Translations under genes and position numbers: made by a program
Source of the DNA: Pedobacter insulae
Lineage (GTDB): Bacteria; Bacteroidota; Bacteroidia; Sphingobacteriales; Sphingobacteriaceae
Assembly (NCBI RefSeq): GCF_900113525.1
Contig: NZ_FOPP01000003.1
Span: 62,001 to 126,000, forward strand
Direction: 5' to 3'
DNA: 64,000 nt
In this document: positions 1 through 8,355 of the stretch, one piece after another
Layout of the letters: each line of letters opens with the position of its first letter
Position numbering within the stretch: the stretch's first letter is position 1
Notes under the pieces: model-generated
Told to the model about the DNA's origin: nothing
Database searches by the model: none
The model's input: the letters and a program-made list of their open reading frames with translations, nothing else

Positions 1-1394
1 AAAAGTTCAACCGCACTTTGTACCGTTAAACGGTGAAAATTAAATACCCTTACTGTTTTGTCTTCCACAACCAAGCCTTTCATTAAACTCTCATCCTGCG
101 TAGCGACCCCTGTAGGACACGTATTACTATTACATTCCAACGCTTGGATACAGCCTAAGGCAAACATCATTCCGCGGGCAGAATTACACAAATCTGCTCC
201 CAATGCTATATTTTTAACCAAGTCGAAACCCGACGAAACCTTACCCGATGCAATAATTTTGATATGCTTCTTTAAATCAAAACCAGTTAATATATCGTAA
301 ACAAATGCGACAGCCTCTCTTAAAGGCATCCCCACTGCATTCGAAAACTCCTGTGGTGCAGCACCAGTTCCCCCTTCGCCCCCATCTACTGTAATAAAAT
401 CAACATAAATACCAGTTTCTACCATTGCTTTGCAAATCGCTAAAAACTCACTTCTGCGACCGATGCATAACTTAAAACCAATGGGTTTGCCTCCAGACAA
501 ATCTCTCAATCTCTTAACAAAGTCCATCATCTCTATAGGTGTAGAAAATGCCGCATGTGCAGGCGGAGAATTTACATCAAATCCTTCCTTTACTAAACGG
601 ATCCTTGCTACTTCGGGAGTTACTTTCTTTGCAGGCAACATACCTCCATGCCCGGGTTTAGCGCCCTGAGATAATTTAATTTCGATCATCCTAACGTTTT
701 CAGCTTTTGAACGCTCCTCAAAGGCTTCATAATTGAAAGACCCATCATGATGCCGGCAACCAAAATAACCTGTTCCAATTTGCCATATCAAATCTCCGCC
801 CGGACTTGCGTGATAATCACTAATACCTCCTTCGCCGGTATTATGGGCAAAATTCCCCATTTTAGCGCCGCCATTTAAGGCAAGAATTGCGTTCTTACTA
901 AGCGACCCGAAACTCATGGCCGAAATATTATATATACTTGCCGAATAGGGTTGTTTACAGGCCGGTCCGCCAACCAATACCCTCGGATTGATATCAAGCT
1001 CGTGATGACTAATCGCAACAATGCTATGACTTAGCCACTCATATCCGTTTTCATAAACATCTAATTGCGTTCCAAAGGGAATGGTGTCATTTTCTTTTTT
1101 AGCTCTTTGATAAATGAGCGATCGATTCAAGCGGCTAAAGGGCTTTCCATTTGTATCACTTTCTACAAAATATTGATAAACTTTTGGCCTTAATTCTTCC
1201 ATAAAATAGCGCAGTCGCCCGAAAACAGGATAGTTACGTACAATACTATGTTTAGGCTGGTATAAATCATAAACTCCTAAAAGCACAAAAGGACCTGTAA
1301 AAATAAACGACCACCATAAGGGTGGATACAATAGACCTAGCATAACAGTTAGGGCAACAAGGAAGGCTGCAATAGCAACAAAAGCTTTTCTCAT
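1..1394 (-). CDS. FMN-binding glutamate synthase-like protein, membrane-anchored (partial, C-terminus off window)
   Basis: The reading frame runs off the left edge; 464 N-terminal residues are visible from an ATG at 1394. Residues 1-45 form two hydrophobic segments, so the enzyme is probably anchored in the inner membrane. The rest matches the FMN/Fe-S core of the glutamate synthase large subunit family: GEGGIS near 187-192, a KLSQGAKPGHGG motif near 240-251, VDGGEGGTG near 336-344, and a cysteine cluster at about 415, 421 and 426 (ending TCPTG) of the type that holds a 3Fe-4S cluster. The N-terminal glutaminase domain of true GltB is absent, so this is the short stand-alone family whose exact substrate is not settled. 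The family call is firm; the reaction is not. Confidence 0.88.
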   Translation of the reverse strand, partial: MRKAFVAIAAFLVALTVMLGLLYPPLWWSFIFTGPFVLLGVYDLYQPKHSIVRNYPVFGRLRYFMEELRPKVYQYFVESDTNGKPFSRLNRSLIYQRAKKENDTIPFGTQLDVYENGYEWLSHSIVAISHHELDINPRVLVGGPACKQPYSASIYNISAMSFGSLSKNAILALNGGAKMGNFAHNTGEGGISDYHASPGGDLIWQIGTGYFGCRHHDGSFNYEAFEERSKAENVRMIEIKLSQGAKPGHGGMLPAKKVTPEVARIRLVKEGFDVNSPPAHAAFSTPIEMMDFVKRLRDLSGGKPIGFKLCIGRRSEFLAICKAMVETGIYVDFITVDGGEGGTGAAPQEFSNAVGMPLREAVAFVYDILTGFDLKKHIKIIASGKVSSGFDLVKNIALGADLCNSARGMMFALGCIQALECNSNTCPTGVATQDESLMKGLVVEDKTVRVFNFHRLTVQSAVEL

Positions 1395-1482
1395 AACTTA
1401 TATTTTGATTCAATATACTCAAAAATCTCTTAGGATATGCGTATAATCTTACGAAACATAAACAAGTAGCAGGCAATTTTGT

Positions 1483-1490
1483 TATTTTTG
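1483..1490 (+). promoter_or_regulatory. -7-like box TATTTTTG close to yciO start
   Basis: TATTTTTG matches the Bacteroidota -7 consensus TAnnTTTG and ends 3 nt before the ATG at 1494. I do not see a clear TTTG -33 box at 18-20 nt upstream, so the promoter call rests on the -7 element alone. If real, transcription would start at or inside the start codon. Confidence 0.4.
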
Positions 1491-1493
1491 AGT

Positions 1494-2114
1494 ATGCTAA
1501 TAAAGATTTATCCTGAAAATCCAAATCCGAGAGCGATTGAGCAGGTTGTAGAAATCCTAAAAAAAGGGGGAATAATTATTTATCCTACTGACACTGTGTA
1601 TGGTTTGGGTTGCGACATTACCAATCAGAAAGCCATTGAGAAAATCTGCCGTATCCGGGGCATCAAGCCAGAGAAGGCTAACTTTTCTTTTATCTGTTCG
1701 GACTTAAGGCATATTTCTGATTTTATCAAACCAATAGACACAACGGTGTTTAGGGTATTAAAAAAAGCATTACCCGGACCGTTTACATTCATTTTTAATG
1801 CAAATAATAACGTACCGAAGCTACTCAGCTCTAATAAGAAAACAGTGGGTATTCGTGTTCCCGATAATGAAATTGCAAGATCAATTGTCGAAGCCCTGGG
1901 AAACCCCATTATTTCTACATCAATTAAAGACGATGATGAGCTGATTGAGTATTCTACAGACCCAGAGCTTATTTACGAGAAGTATCAAGAACTTATTGAC
2001 GCTGTTGTTGACGGAGGATATGGTGATAATGAAGCTTCAACAGTAGTTGATTGTACAACCGGTTCCTTTGAAATTATCAGAGAGGGAAAAGGGGATTTAG
2101 CAGCATTCCTATAA
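1494..2114 (+). CDS. yciO: YciO-like protein of the Sua5/YciO/YrdC/YwlC family
   Basis: This 206-residue protein has the YrdC-type double-stranded-RNA-binding fold. Motifs visible are YPTDTVYGLGCDI near residue 30, the RIRGIKP stretch, GPFTFI and a late GIRVPD. Family members of the Sua5/TsaC branch make threonylcarbamoyl-AMP for tRNA t6A; the sequence is closer to E. coli YciO in length and in its ICRIR and NFxxxC stretches, so assignment as the t6A enzyme is uncertain. The frame is open from a TTG at 1479, but the ATG at 1494 is preferred because it gives the usual N-terminus and because a -7-like TATTTTTG box occupies 1483-1490, only 3 nt before it. Confidence 0.85.
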   Translation: MLIKIYPENPNPRAIEQVVEILKKGGIIIYPTDTVYGLGCDITNQKAIEKICRIRGIKPEKANFSFICSDLRHISDFIKPIDTTVFRVLKKALPGPFTFIFNANNNVPKLLSSNKKTVGIRVPDNEIARSIVEALGNPIISTSIKDDDELIEYSTDPELIYEKYQELIDAVVDGGYGDNEASTVVDCTTGSFEIIREGKGDLAAFL

Positions 2115-2143
2115 ATTACCCAATAAATTCTTACTTTTAGCGC

Positions 2144-3310
2144 ATGGAGAAAAAAATTAATCTTGCTATTTTCAAAAAGTTTTTCAATTCCGGAAAAGTT
2201 GGTGGCTTACTGCTGTTAATTTGTGTTGCAATCTCTTTGTGTATTGCCAACTCTGGCGAAAAAGACAGCTTCAGCAACTTTTTAGCGCAGCAAATCGGCA
2301 CTACATTGGGTCCTTTCCAACTAACTTATAGTATTTCTGCTTGGGTAAACGATGGTTTGATGGCTATTTTCTTCCTTTTAGTAGGATTAGAAATAAAAAG
2401 AGAATTAGTAGAAGGAGAGTTATCAAGTTTACAAAAAGCGTCGTTACCGGTACTTGCCGCATTTGGCGGAATGATTATTCCGGCATTAATTTATTTCTTC
2501 TTTAACAAGGGTGAAGATACAGCAGCAGGCTGGGGCATCCCGATGGCCACTGATATCGCATTTGCTTTAGCTATTATCGCCTTACTAGGTAAAAGTGTTC
2601 CCGCATCTCTGAAAATATTTCTAGCCGCATTAGCTATTGCTGACGATTTAGGCGCAATTTTGGTCATCGCAATATTCTATACCGCTGAGATCCATTGGAA
2701 TTATCTGTTAATGGCTGGTGGCGTTTTCGCCTTTTTGATAGCATTAAATTATTTCAAGGTTACTTCACTATGGTTTTATTTAATACCTGGAATATTCCTA
2801 TGGTATTTTGTTCATCATTCGGGTATTCATGCTACAATTGCTGGTGTACTGTTGGCCTTTACCATTCCAACAAACGCAACGGCCATCGCATCGCCTTTGG
2901 AAAAATTGGAACACTTTTTAACCGTTCCGGTAAATTTTTTAATTATGCCAATTTTTGCATTAGCAAACACAAATATCACATTCGAAAAAGAAATGATCAC
3001 CGGTCTTATTTCTCCCCTTGGTTTAGGAATTTTCTTTGGTTTATTCTTTGGGAAGACAATTGGAGTTACCCTATTTTCTTGGTTTGCAGTGAAGATAAAA
3101 TTGGCAAGGCTCCCATCGGGCGCAAACTGGAAACACGTTATGGGAGTGGGAATGCTAGCGGGAATAGGTTTTACGATGTCAATATTTATTTCGTTACTTT
3201 CCTTTGCCGACCTTAGCCATATTTTGGAAGCAAAATTTGCCATATTATGTACTTCATTAATTGCTGGATTATTAGGTTTTGTCTTTTTAAAAACAGTCAA
3301 GTCTGCCTAG
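2144..3310 (+). CDS. nhaA: Na+/H+ antiporter NhaA
   Basis: At 388 residues this is full length for NhaA, an inner-membrane antiporter that exports Na+ in exchange for protons. About a dozen hydrophobic helices are evident. Diagnostic motifs are the NDGLMAIFFLLVGLEIKRE region (69-87), MATDIAFALA near 134-143 and AIADDLGAILVI near 164-175, the last carrying the paired aspartates that bind Na+. It begins with an ATG 29 nt after yciO and reads in the same direction, so the two may be co-transcribed; a weak TACTTTTA box just upstream could also drive it alone. Confidence 0.97.
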   Translation: MEKKINLAIFKKFFNSGKVGGLLLLICVAISLCIANSGEKDSFSNFLAQQIGTTLGPFQLTYSISAWVNDGLMAIFFLLVGLEIKRELVEGELSSLQKASLPVLAAFGGMIIPALIYFFFNKGEDTAAGWGIPMATDIAFALAIIALLGKSVPASLKIFLAALAIADDLGAILVIAIFYTAEIHWNYLLMAGGVFAFLIALNYFKVTSLWFYLIPGIFLWYFVHHSGIHATIAGVLLAFTIPTNATAIASPLEKLEHFLTVPVNFLIMPIFALANTNITFEKEMITGLISPLGLGIFFGLFFGKTIGVTLFSWFAVKIKLARLPSGANWKHVMGVGMLAGIGFTMSIFISLLSFADLSHILEAKFAILCTSLIAGLLGFVFLKTVKSA

Positions 3311-3331
3311 TTTTTTCTTGTGCTATTTATC

Positions 3332-4471
3332 ATGAAGAGCAAAACACTTCGCTTAATTAAATGGATTATGATCACAGTAGTTAGTCTAGTTGCAATCTTC
3401 ATCATTGCAACCATTATTTATATACAGCAAGCTAAATTTGGAAAAGAACCAGTCGGCGCCCGTTTAGAGAAGATTAAGAAATCGCCGAATTTCAGAGATG
3501 GAAAATTCCAAAACGAGCATTACACGCCAGAAATTACCGAGGGATACAGCTACTATCAAGTTATTAGCGAATTCTTTTTCAAGCGAAACCCTCATCGAAG
3601 TCCGACAGACGCAATACCGGCTGTTAAAACAGATTTATTGAATTTAGCTATTGATGAAGATATCATGGTCTGGTTTGGCCATTCTTCTTATTTCATTCAA
3701 CTAGATGGCAAACGAATATTGGTAGACCCTGTGTTTAGTGGCAACGCATCTCCCCTTCCAGGAACCAACAAAGCATTTAGAGGAACCGATCAATATACAG
3801 TAGCCGATTTACCCCCAATAGACTATCTATTTATCTCCCACGACCATTATGACCACACAGACTACGAAACTTTGGTGGCGTTACGACCGAAAGTAAAAAA
3901 GGTTATTTGCGGATTAGGGGTTGGTTCACATTTCGAGAAATGGGGGTATCAAGAGAGCCAGCTCATAGAAAGAGATTGGAATGAAGAAATAGATTTAGCG
4001 GGTGGATTTATGGTATATACCACTCCGGCAAGACATTTTTCGGGCAGAGGTTTTAAAAAAAATAATACCTTGTGGCTCTCGTATGTGCTGCAATCACCAA
4101 CGACGAAAATTTTTATTGGCGGAGATAGTGGTTACGACACCCATTATGCAGAGATAGGCAGTAAATATGGCCCGTTTGACCTAGCTATTTTAGATAATGG
4201 GCAATATGATATTAAATGGAGATATATCCACCATCTTCCAGAAGAAGCGCTGAAAGCGGCACAAGATTTAAAAGCCCAACGCTTATTTCCAGTTCATTCA
4301 TCAAAATTTATCATGGCCAACCATGCTTGGGATGAGCCTCTCATCAGAATTTCTGCACTCAATAAAAATCTTCAAAACCCAATTCCTCTGGTAACGCCAA
4401 TGATAGGAGAACTTGTTTATCTAAAAAATGATCAGCAAACCTTTAAGGAATGGTGGGTCGGAATGGAATAA
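3332..4471 (+). CDS. Metallo-beta-lactamase-fold hydrolase, NAPE-PLD/UlaG-like, membrane anchored
   Basis: The protein of 379 residues starts with one N-terminal hydrophobic helix and then a metallo-beta-lactamase fold. The metal-binding motif SHDHYDHTD sits near 169-177, preceded by a WFGHSSYFI strand and LVDPVF, and followed by TTPARHFSGRG and GGDSGYD, which together resemble the N-acylphosphatidylethanolamine phospholipase D-like branch. An outer-leaflet or periplasmic lipid or ester hydrolase is a reasonable inference, but the substrate is unknown. The frame opens at a GTG at 3320; the ATG at 3332 gives a better membrane segment. Its stop codon abuts that of the convergent trpA with no gap. 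Confidence 0.85.
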   Translation: MKSKTLRLIKWIMITVVSLVAIFIIATIIYIQQAKFGKEPVGARLEKIKKSPNFRDGKFQNEHYTPEITEGYSYYQVISEFFFKRNPHRSPTDAIPAVKTDLLNLAIDEDIMVWFGHSSYFIQLDGKRILVDPVFSGNASPLPGTNKAFRGTDQYTVADLPPIDYLFISHDHYDHTDYETLVALRPKVKKVICGLGVGSHFEKWGYQESQLIERDWNEEIDLAGGFMVYTTPARHFSGRGFKKNNTLWLSYVLQSPTTKIFIGGDSGYDTHYAEIGSKYGPFDLAILDNGQYDIKWRYIHHLPEEALKAAQDLKAQRLFPVHSSKFIMANHAWDEPLIRISALNKNLQNPIPLVTPMIGELVYLKNDQQTFKEWWVGME

Positions 4472-5239
4472 TTATTTAAATTGGCTCATAAAGCTGTTAA
4501 TACTCCCTTCCAACTCGTTTTTATCTATATTTTTCACAAAAGCACTTCCAATAATTGCTCCGCTGGCATATTCATTTGCCGAGTTGAACGTCTGTTTGTC
4601 AGAAATCCCAAATCCGATCATGATGGGATTATTCAGGTTCATAGATTGGATACGGGAAAAATAAGCTCTTGCATTTTCGGTAACAGCTAAATCCTTTCCG
4701 GTTGTTGCTGCCGAAGATAGCAGATAAATAAAGGCATTACTTAAACTATCAATCTTTCGAATTCGCTCATCCGAAGTTTGTGGTGTTACTAAGAAAATAT
4801 TACTAATGCCGTTCTCATCGAAGCACCCACGATAAAGTTCTTCATATTCGTACATGGGTAAATCTGGAATAATGCAACCGTCCACGCCAACCTCCTTACA
4901 TTTCTTACAAAAGTTGGCTACACCGTATTGCAGCACTACATTAACATAACCCATTAGTAAAATTGGAATAGAGACTTTTTCTCTCAAATCTTTTAACTGC
5001 TCAAAAAGAACTTCGAGCGTCATGCCATTATCTAATGCTTCTTTGCTGCTAGCCTGGATAGTTGGTCCATCGGCAACCGGATCTGAATAGGGAAAGCCTA
5101 TTTCCATGAAATCAGCCCCTGCTTTCTCTAATGCCTCTGCAATTTTAACGGTATCATTTAAATTTGGATATCCTGCGGTATAATAAATAGAAAGGAGGTT
5201 TTTCTTCTTAGTCTGAAAAAGTTGTTGTAGTCTGTTCAT
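4472..5239 (-). CDS. trpA: Tryptophan synthase alpha chain
   Basis: TrpA cleaves indole-3-glycerol phosphate to indole and glyceraldehyde 3-phosphate, passing indole to TrpB. The N-terminal part carries SIYYTAGYPNL and the catalytic region FMEIGFPYSDPVADGPTIQ with the conserved Glu and Asp; GFGISDKQT and GAIIGSAFV form the phosphate-binding end. The frame is open to an ATG at 5287, but the 16 extra residues are encoded by a REP-like repeat (5261-5302), and the internal ATG at 5239 (MNRLQQLF) is where the family normally starts. It is the last gene of the trp operon, 71 nt after trpB. Confidence 0.95.
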   Translation of the reverse strand: MNRLQQLFQTKKKNLLSIYYTAGYPNLNDTVKIAEALEKAGADFMEIGFPYSDPVADGPTIQASSKEALDNGMTLEVLFEQLKDLREKVSIPILLMGYVNVVLQYGVANFCKKCKEVGVDGCIIPDLPMYEYEELYRGCFDENGISNIFLVTPQTSDERIRKIDSLSNAFIYLLSSAATTGKDLAVTENARAYFSRIQSMNLNNPIMIGFGISDKQTFNSANEYASGAIIGSAFVKNIDKNELEGSINSFMSQFK

Positions 5240-5260
5240 ATCTTTTATCTTTTTGTCAAG

Positions 5261-5302
5261 CAGATTGCTTTGCTTCATGCTTCGCAACTCCTCGCAATGA
5301 CG
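5261..5302. repeat. REP-like repeat fragment between trpB and trpA
   Basis: The stretch contains AGATTGCTTTG and then CTCGCAATGACG, which are the right-hand half of the palindromic repeat seen in full at 48893-48950. The left half is missing. It lies in the trpB-trpA spacer and also supplies the codons of the false N-terminal extension of TrpA. Confidence 0.75.
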
Positions 5303-5310
5303 ATTTGGGG

Positions 5311-6492
5311 TTATAAATTAAAATGTTTCATATAAGTTTCCATGTCTTTGTCGCCCCTACCAGACAAGCAAACCACAACATTTTCGCCTCCGTTAAAATT
5401 CATATACTCTAAGTAAGCTAAGGCGTGTGCACTTTCAATCGCGGGTATAATACCTTCTAATTTTGTTAACAATAAACCTGCATTTAGTGATTCATCGTCG
5501 GTAATAGACACATATTTTCCTCGTCCCGTTTTAAACAGGTGTGCATGTTGTGGACCGATTCCCGGATAATCTAGCCCTGCAGAAACCGAATGTGGTTCTA
5601 CTACCTGGCCATCTGTTGTTTGCATTAAAATACTTCTACTCCCATGCAAAACTCCTTCTTTGCCTAGAGCCGTAGTAGCGGCTGAATATCCCGAGTTTAC
5701 TCCTTTACCCCCTGCTTCAACCGCTATCAACTTAACATTTTCATCATTTATAAAATGATAGAACATTCCGATAGCATTACTTCCACCACCAACGCAGGCC
5801 AAAACGTAATCTGGTTCAGCGCTACCTGTTTGTTCCAACAGTTGCTTTTTTGTTTCTTCTGATATAATCGATTGAAAGGTAGCCACCATGTCGGGATAGG
5901 GATGCGGCCCCACTACAGAACCTATAATATAGTGTGTATCAATTGGATTATTAATCCAGTCGCGCATAGCCTCATTGGTGGCATCTTTTAAAGTTTTACT
6001 TCCAGAAGTTGCCGGTACAACTGTGGCGCCCAACATTTTCATCCGTGCAACATTGGGCGCCTGTCGTTTAATATCTACTTCACCCATGTAAACGATACAC
6101 TCTAAGCCCCGCAAGGCACAAACCGTTGCAGTTGCTACGCCATGTTGTCCCGCTCCTGTCTCCGCAATAATCCGGCGTTTACCTAGTTTTTCGGCCAATA
6201 AAATCTGTCCGATAGTGTTGTTAATTTTATGGGCCCCCGTATGATTTAAATCTTCTCTTTTCAAGAAAATATTAGCGCCGTACTTTTCAGACAGGCGTTT
6301 TGCCAGGTACAAGGGCGAAGGACGGCCGACATAATCTTTCAGTAACGCTTTAAATTCACGCTGAAAGCTTGGCTCCTGAATAATTGACAAATATTGCTGT
6401 CTTAACTCCTCTACATTTGGGTACAACATTTCTGGGATGTAAGCTCCCCCAAAATCACCATAGTATCCTTTATCATTTACAAAATAATCCAT
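5311..6492 (-). CDS. trpB: Tryptophan synthase beta chain
   Basis: TrpB is the PLP enzyme that condenses indole with serine to give tryptophan. The PLP lysine lies in HTGAHKINN (Lys about 89), the PLP-phosphate loop is [10 protein letters not shown] near residue 235, and [12 protein letters not shown] and [11 protein letters not shown] are family hallmarks. Length (393 residues) is normal for TrpB1. The frame extends to a TTG at 6498, but ATG at 6492 is preferred. It follows trpF by 36 nt and precedes trpA, with which it forms the alpha2-beta2 complex. Confidence 0.98.
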   Translation of the reverse strand: MDYFVNDKGYYGDFGGAYIPEMLYPNVEELRQQYLSIIQEPSFQREFKALLKDYVGRPSPLYLAKRLSEKYGANIFLKREDLNHTGAHKINNTIGQILLAEKLGKRRIIAETGAGQHGVATATVCALRGLECIVYMGEVDIKRQAPNVARMKMLGATVVPATSGSKTLKDATNEAMRDWINNPIDTHYIIGSVVGPHPYPDMVATFQSIISEETKKQLLEQTGSAEPDYVLACVGGGSNAIGMFYHFINDENVKLIAVEAGGKGVNSGYSAATTALGKEGVLHGSRSILMQTTDGQVVEPHSVSAGLDYPGIGPQHAHLFKTGRGKYVSITDDESLNAGLLLTKLEGIIPAIESAHALAYLEYMNFNGGENVVVCLSGRGDKDMETYMKHFNL

Positions 6493-6528
6493 AATCAATG
6501 TTTTTGCTTGACAATTAATGCGTCGTGC

Positions 6529-7161
6529 CTAGAATTTGTCAAAACTGTTAATAAATTTCTTAATCTTATCAATATCTTTTAGTCCAGGTTCTACCTCGAA
6601 CTTGCTGTTTATGTCGAGCGTATAAAGCCTCGGATCGTTTATTTCTTCAAGGCTTTGAGTATGCTGCAAATCTATTCCCCCGCTTAAAAAATAAGGTTTA
6701 TCCAAGGTATAATGCTGTAATAGATTCCAGTCGAATACCCTACCCGAGCCGCCATGGCCGGCAGTTTGTGTATCGAATAAAAAATAATCTACCACATTTT
6801 GATAAGCTACCAATTGAGCAAAATCGAAGCTTTCGGCTAATCCAAATGCTTTTATAACCTCTATACCTGTTAACTTGATTGCTTCACAATATGCTACACT
6901 TTCGTTTCCATGCAACTGCACCGCCTTTAATCGGTGTTTAAAAATGTGACCTTTAACTACCTCGATGTCTTCATTTACAAAAACTCCTGTAGCTTTTATG
7001 CCATTCGGAATATACTTTATCAATTCTGCAGAGACCTCAGTTATAAAACGTGGAGATTTAGGGTAAAAAATAAATCCCATGTAAGCCGGTTTTAGCGCTG
7101 CTACTGCAGCAATATTTGACGCATGCTTCATTCCACATATTTTTAGTTGCAGGTTTATCAT
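6529..7161 (-). CDS. trpF: Phosphoribosylanthranilate isomerase
   Basis: TrpF catalyses the Amadori rearrangement of phosphoribosylanthranilate. The start KICGM gives the catalytic cysteine at residue 9, FYPKSPRFI and LHGNE are conserved, and FLFDTQTAGHGGSGRVFDW holds the catalytic aspartate and the substrate phosphate loop. At 210 residues it is a stand-alone TrpF, not fused to TrpC. The ATG at 7161 lies 19 nt after trpD. Its substrate comes from TrpD; the next enzyme, TrpC, is not encoded in this operon. Confidence 0.96.
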   Translation of the reverse strand: MINLQLKICGMKHASNIAAVAALKPAYMGFIFYPKSPRFITEVSAELIKYIPNGIKATGVFVNEDIEVVKGHIFKHRLKAVQLHGNESVAYCEAIKLTGIEVIKAFGLAESFDFAQLVAYQNVVDYFLFDTQTAGHGGSGRVFDWNLLQHYTLDKPYFLSGGIDLQHTQSLEEINDPRLYTLDINSKFEVEPGLKDIDKIKKFINSFDKF

Positions 7162-7180
7162 CCTAATGCTTAGCTTATAA

Positions 7181-8170
7181 TTAAACGCCTACAAGATTTT
7201 TAAAGCTTTTCAATGCTCTTTTGCCCATCAATGAATCTTCAGCCTCATAATAGCAATCAGCGAACGATGCATCCCCCTTGATAGTCTGGATAGCTAGTGC
7301 TGCGTTCGTTAAAACTACATTAATTTGTGCATCGGTTCCTTGCTGATTTAAAATATTCATAAAGATCTCTGCTGATGATTCGACAGTGTTACCTCCTTGA
7401 ATATCCTGTTCTACGATTTCTTCGAAACCTAAATCAGCAACCTTAAATAATGCTTCGCCTTTTTTACTAAATGTCTTGAAATCGCAGGTTAATGAAATTT
7501 CATCAAAACCATCAACTGCATGGATAATGGTATAATTTTTATCCGTTTGTTGATAGAGATAAGCATATAAGCGGGCAAGCTCCAGGCTAAACACACCAAC
7601 AATTTGATTCTTAGGCTGGGATGGATTTACCATGGGGCCGAGCATATTAAAAAAAGTCTTAACGCCTAGCTCTTTTCTGATCGGAGCCACGGTTTTCATA
7701 GCTGGATTAAACAGCGGTGCGTGTAAAAAACAGATGCCAGCTTGTTCAAGACTATGTTTTAGTTTGCTTTCATCATTTGTAAAGGTATATCCCAAATATT
7801 CCATTACATTGGAAGAACCGCAGCCAGAAGAAACACCATAATTGCCATGTTTAGCCACCTTGTATCCGGCGCCTGCTACAACAAATGAAGCAAGCGTCGA
7901 AATATTAAAAGTATCTTTCCCATCTCCACCTGTACCACAAAGATCAACCAGGTCAAAATCCGAAAAATCGACTTTTAAACATAAATCCAGCATAGCGTCA
8001 CGAAAGCCCTGCAATTCATCAACGGTAATATTTCGCATGCCGTATGCAGTAATAAAAGCCGCAATCTGCGAACTATTAAATTCACCCAGCGCAATGGCTG
8101 TTAAGATTCGCTGCGCCTCAGTCCTACTGAAGCTTTTATTTTCGAATAAATGGTTTAAAATTTTCTTCAT
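7181..8170 (-). CDS. trpD: Anthranilate phosphoribosyltransferase
   Basis: TrpD transfers phosphoribosyl from PRPP to anthranilate. Its PRPP/Mg motif CGTGGDGKDTFNIST is at about 78-92, followed by the KHGNYGVSSGCGSS anthranilate and phosphate site. Length (329 residues) is normal, with no TrpG fusion. It is the first structural gene of the operon; its ATG is only 10 nt downstream of the attenuator terminator, so its transcription should depend directly on readthrough. Confidence 0.97.
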   Translation of the reverse strand: MKKILNHLFENKSFSRTEAQRILTAIALGEFNSSQIAAFITAYGMRNITVDELQGFRDAMLDLCLKVDFSDFDLVDLCGTGGDGKDTFNISTLASFVVAGAGYKVAKHGNYGVSSGCGSSNVMEYLGYTFTNDESKLKHSLEQAGICFLHAPLFNPAMKTVAPIRKELGVKTFFNMLGPMVNPSQPKNQIVGVFSLELARLYAYLYQQTDKNYTIIHAVDGFDEISLTCDFKTFSKKGEALFKVADLGFEEIVEQDIQGGNTVESSAEIFMNILNQQGTDAQINVVLTNAALAIQTIKGDASFADCYYEAEDSLMGKRALKSFKNLVGV

Positions 8171-8180
8171 GGTTTTAAAA

Positions 8181-8209
8181 CAAAAAAGGTTGCTTAAATA
8201 AGCAACCTT
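8181..8209 (-). terminator. trp attenuator terminator
   Basis: On the minus strand a perfect 10-bp stem (arms 8200-8209 and 8186-8195, 4-nt loop) is followed by six T. It lies between the Trp leader peptide and trpD with no gene end in between, as expected for an attenuator. The 5' arm can pair instead with GTAACCT (rc of 8243-8249), which lies directly after the leader stop codon: seven base pairs including one G-U, a plausible antiterminator. Confidence 0.88.
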
Positions 8210-8250
8210 CTAAATATCTTTATAAAAAATAAGCACAAAAAGAGGTTACA

Positions 8251-8304
8251 TCACGCTATTGCGTTATGCCACCACCAGTTTTTATTTGTGTTTACTTGTA
8301 TCAT
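8251..8304 (-). CDS. trpL: trp operon leader peptide
   Basis: A 17-codon frame reads MIQVNTNKNWWWHNAIA. Three consecutive Trp codons near its end are the classic sensor for charged tRNA-Trp. A hairpin formed by ACGC/GCGT flanked by CAT/ATG sits at the end of the peptide and can be extended by GGT of the Trp codons pairing with ACC, which would hide the antiterminator strand when the ribosome does not stall. These are the elements of ribosome-mediated attenuation. The start codon is only 7 nt after the -7 box, so the message may begin almost at the ATG. Confidence 0.88.
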   Translation of the reverse strand: MIQVNTNKNWWWHNAIA

Positions 8305-8311
8305 TCTGCTA

Positions 8312-8343
8312 CAAATATGTAATAGTTTTTAATTAAATGCAAA
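8312..8343 (-). promoter_or_regulatory. trp operon promoter
   Basis: On the minus strand a -33 TTTG (8340-8343) is followed after 20 nt by CATATTTG (8312-8319), one base off the Bacteroidota -7 consensus TAnnTTTG. It is located directly upstream of the Trp leader peptide and just after the stop codon of the preceding histidine kinase gene. Confidence 0.65.
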
Positions 8344-8355
8344 CTTGTTTTCATT

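Noticed and set aside
2695..3216. A 173-codon + strand frame inside nhaA
   Set aside because: It is a shifted frame of nhaA; its translation is rich in Cys, Trp and Tyr and has no family features.
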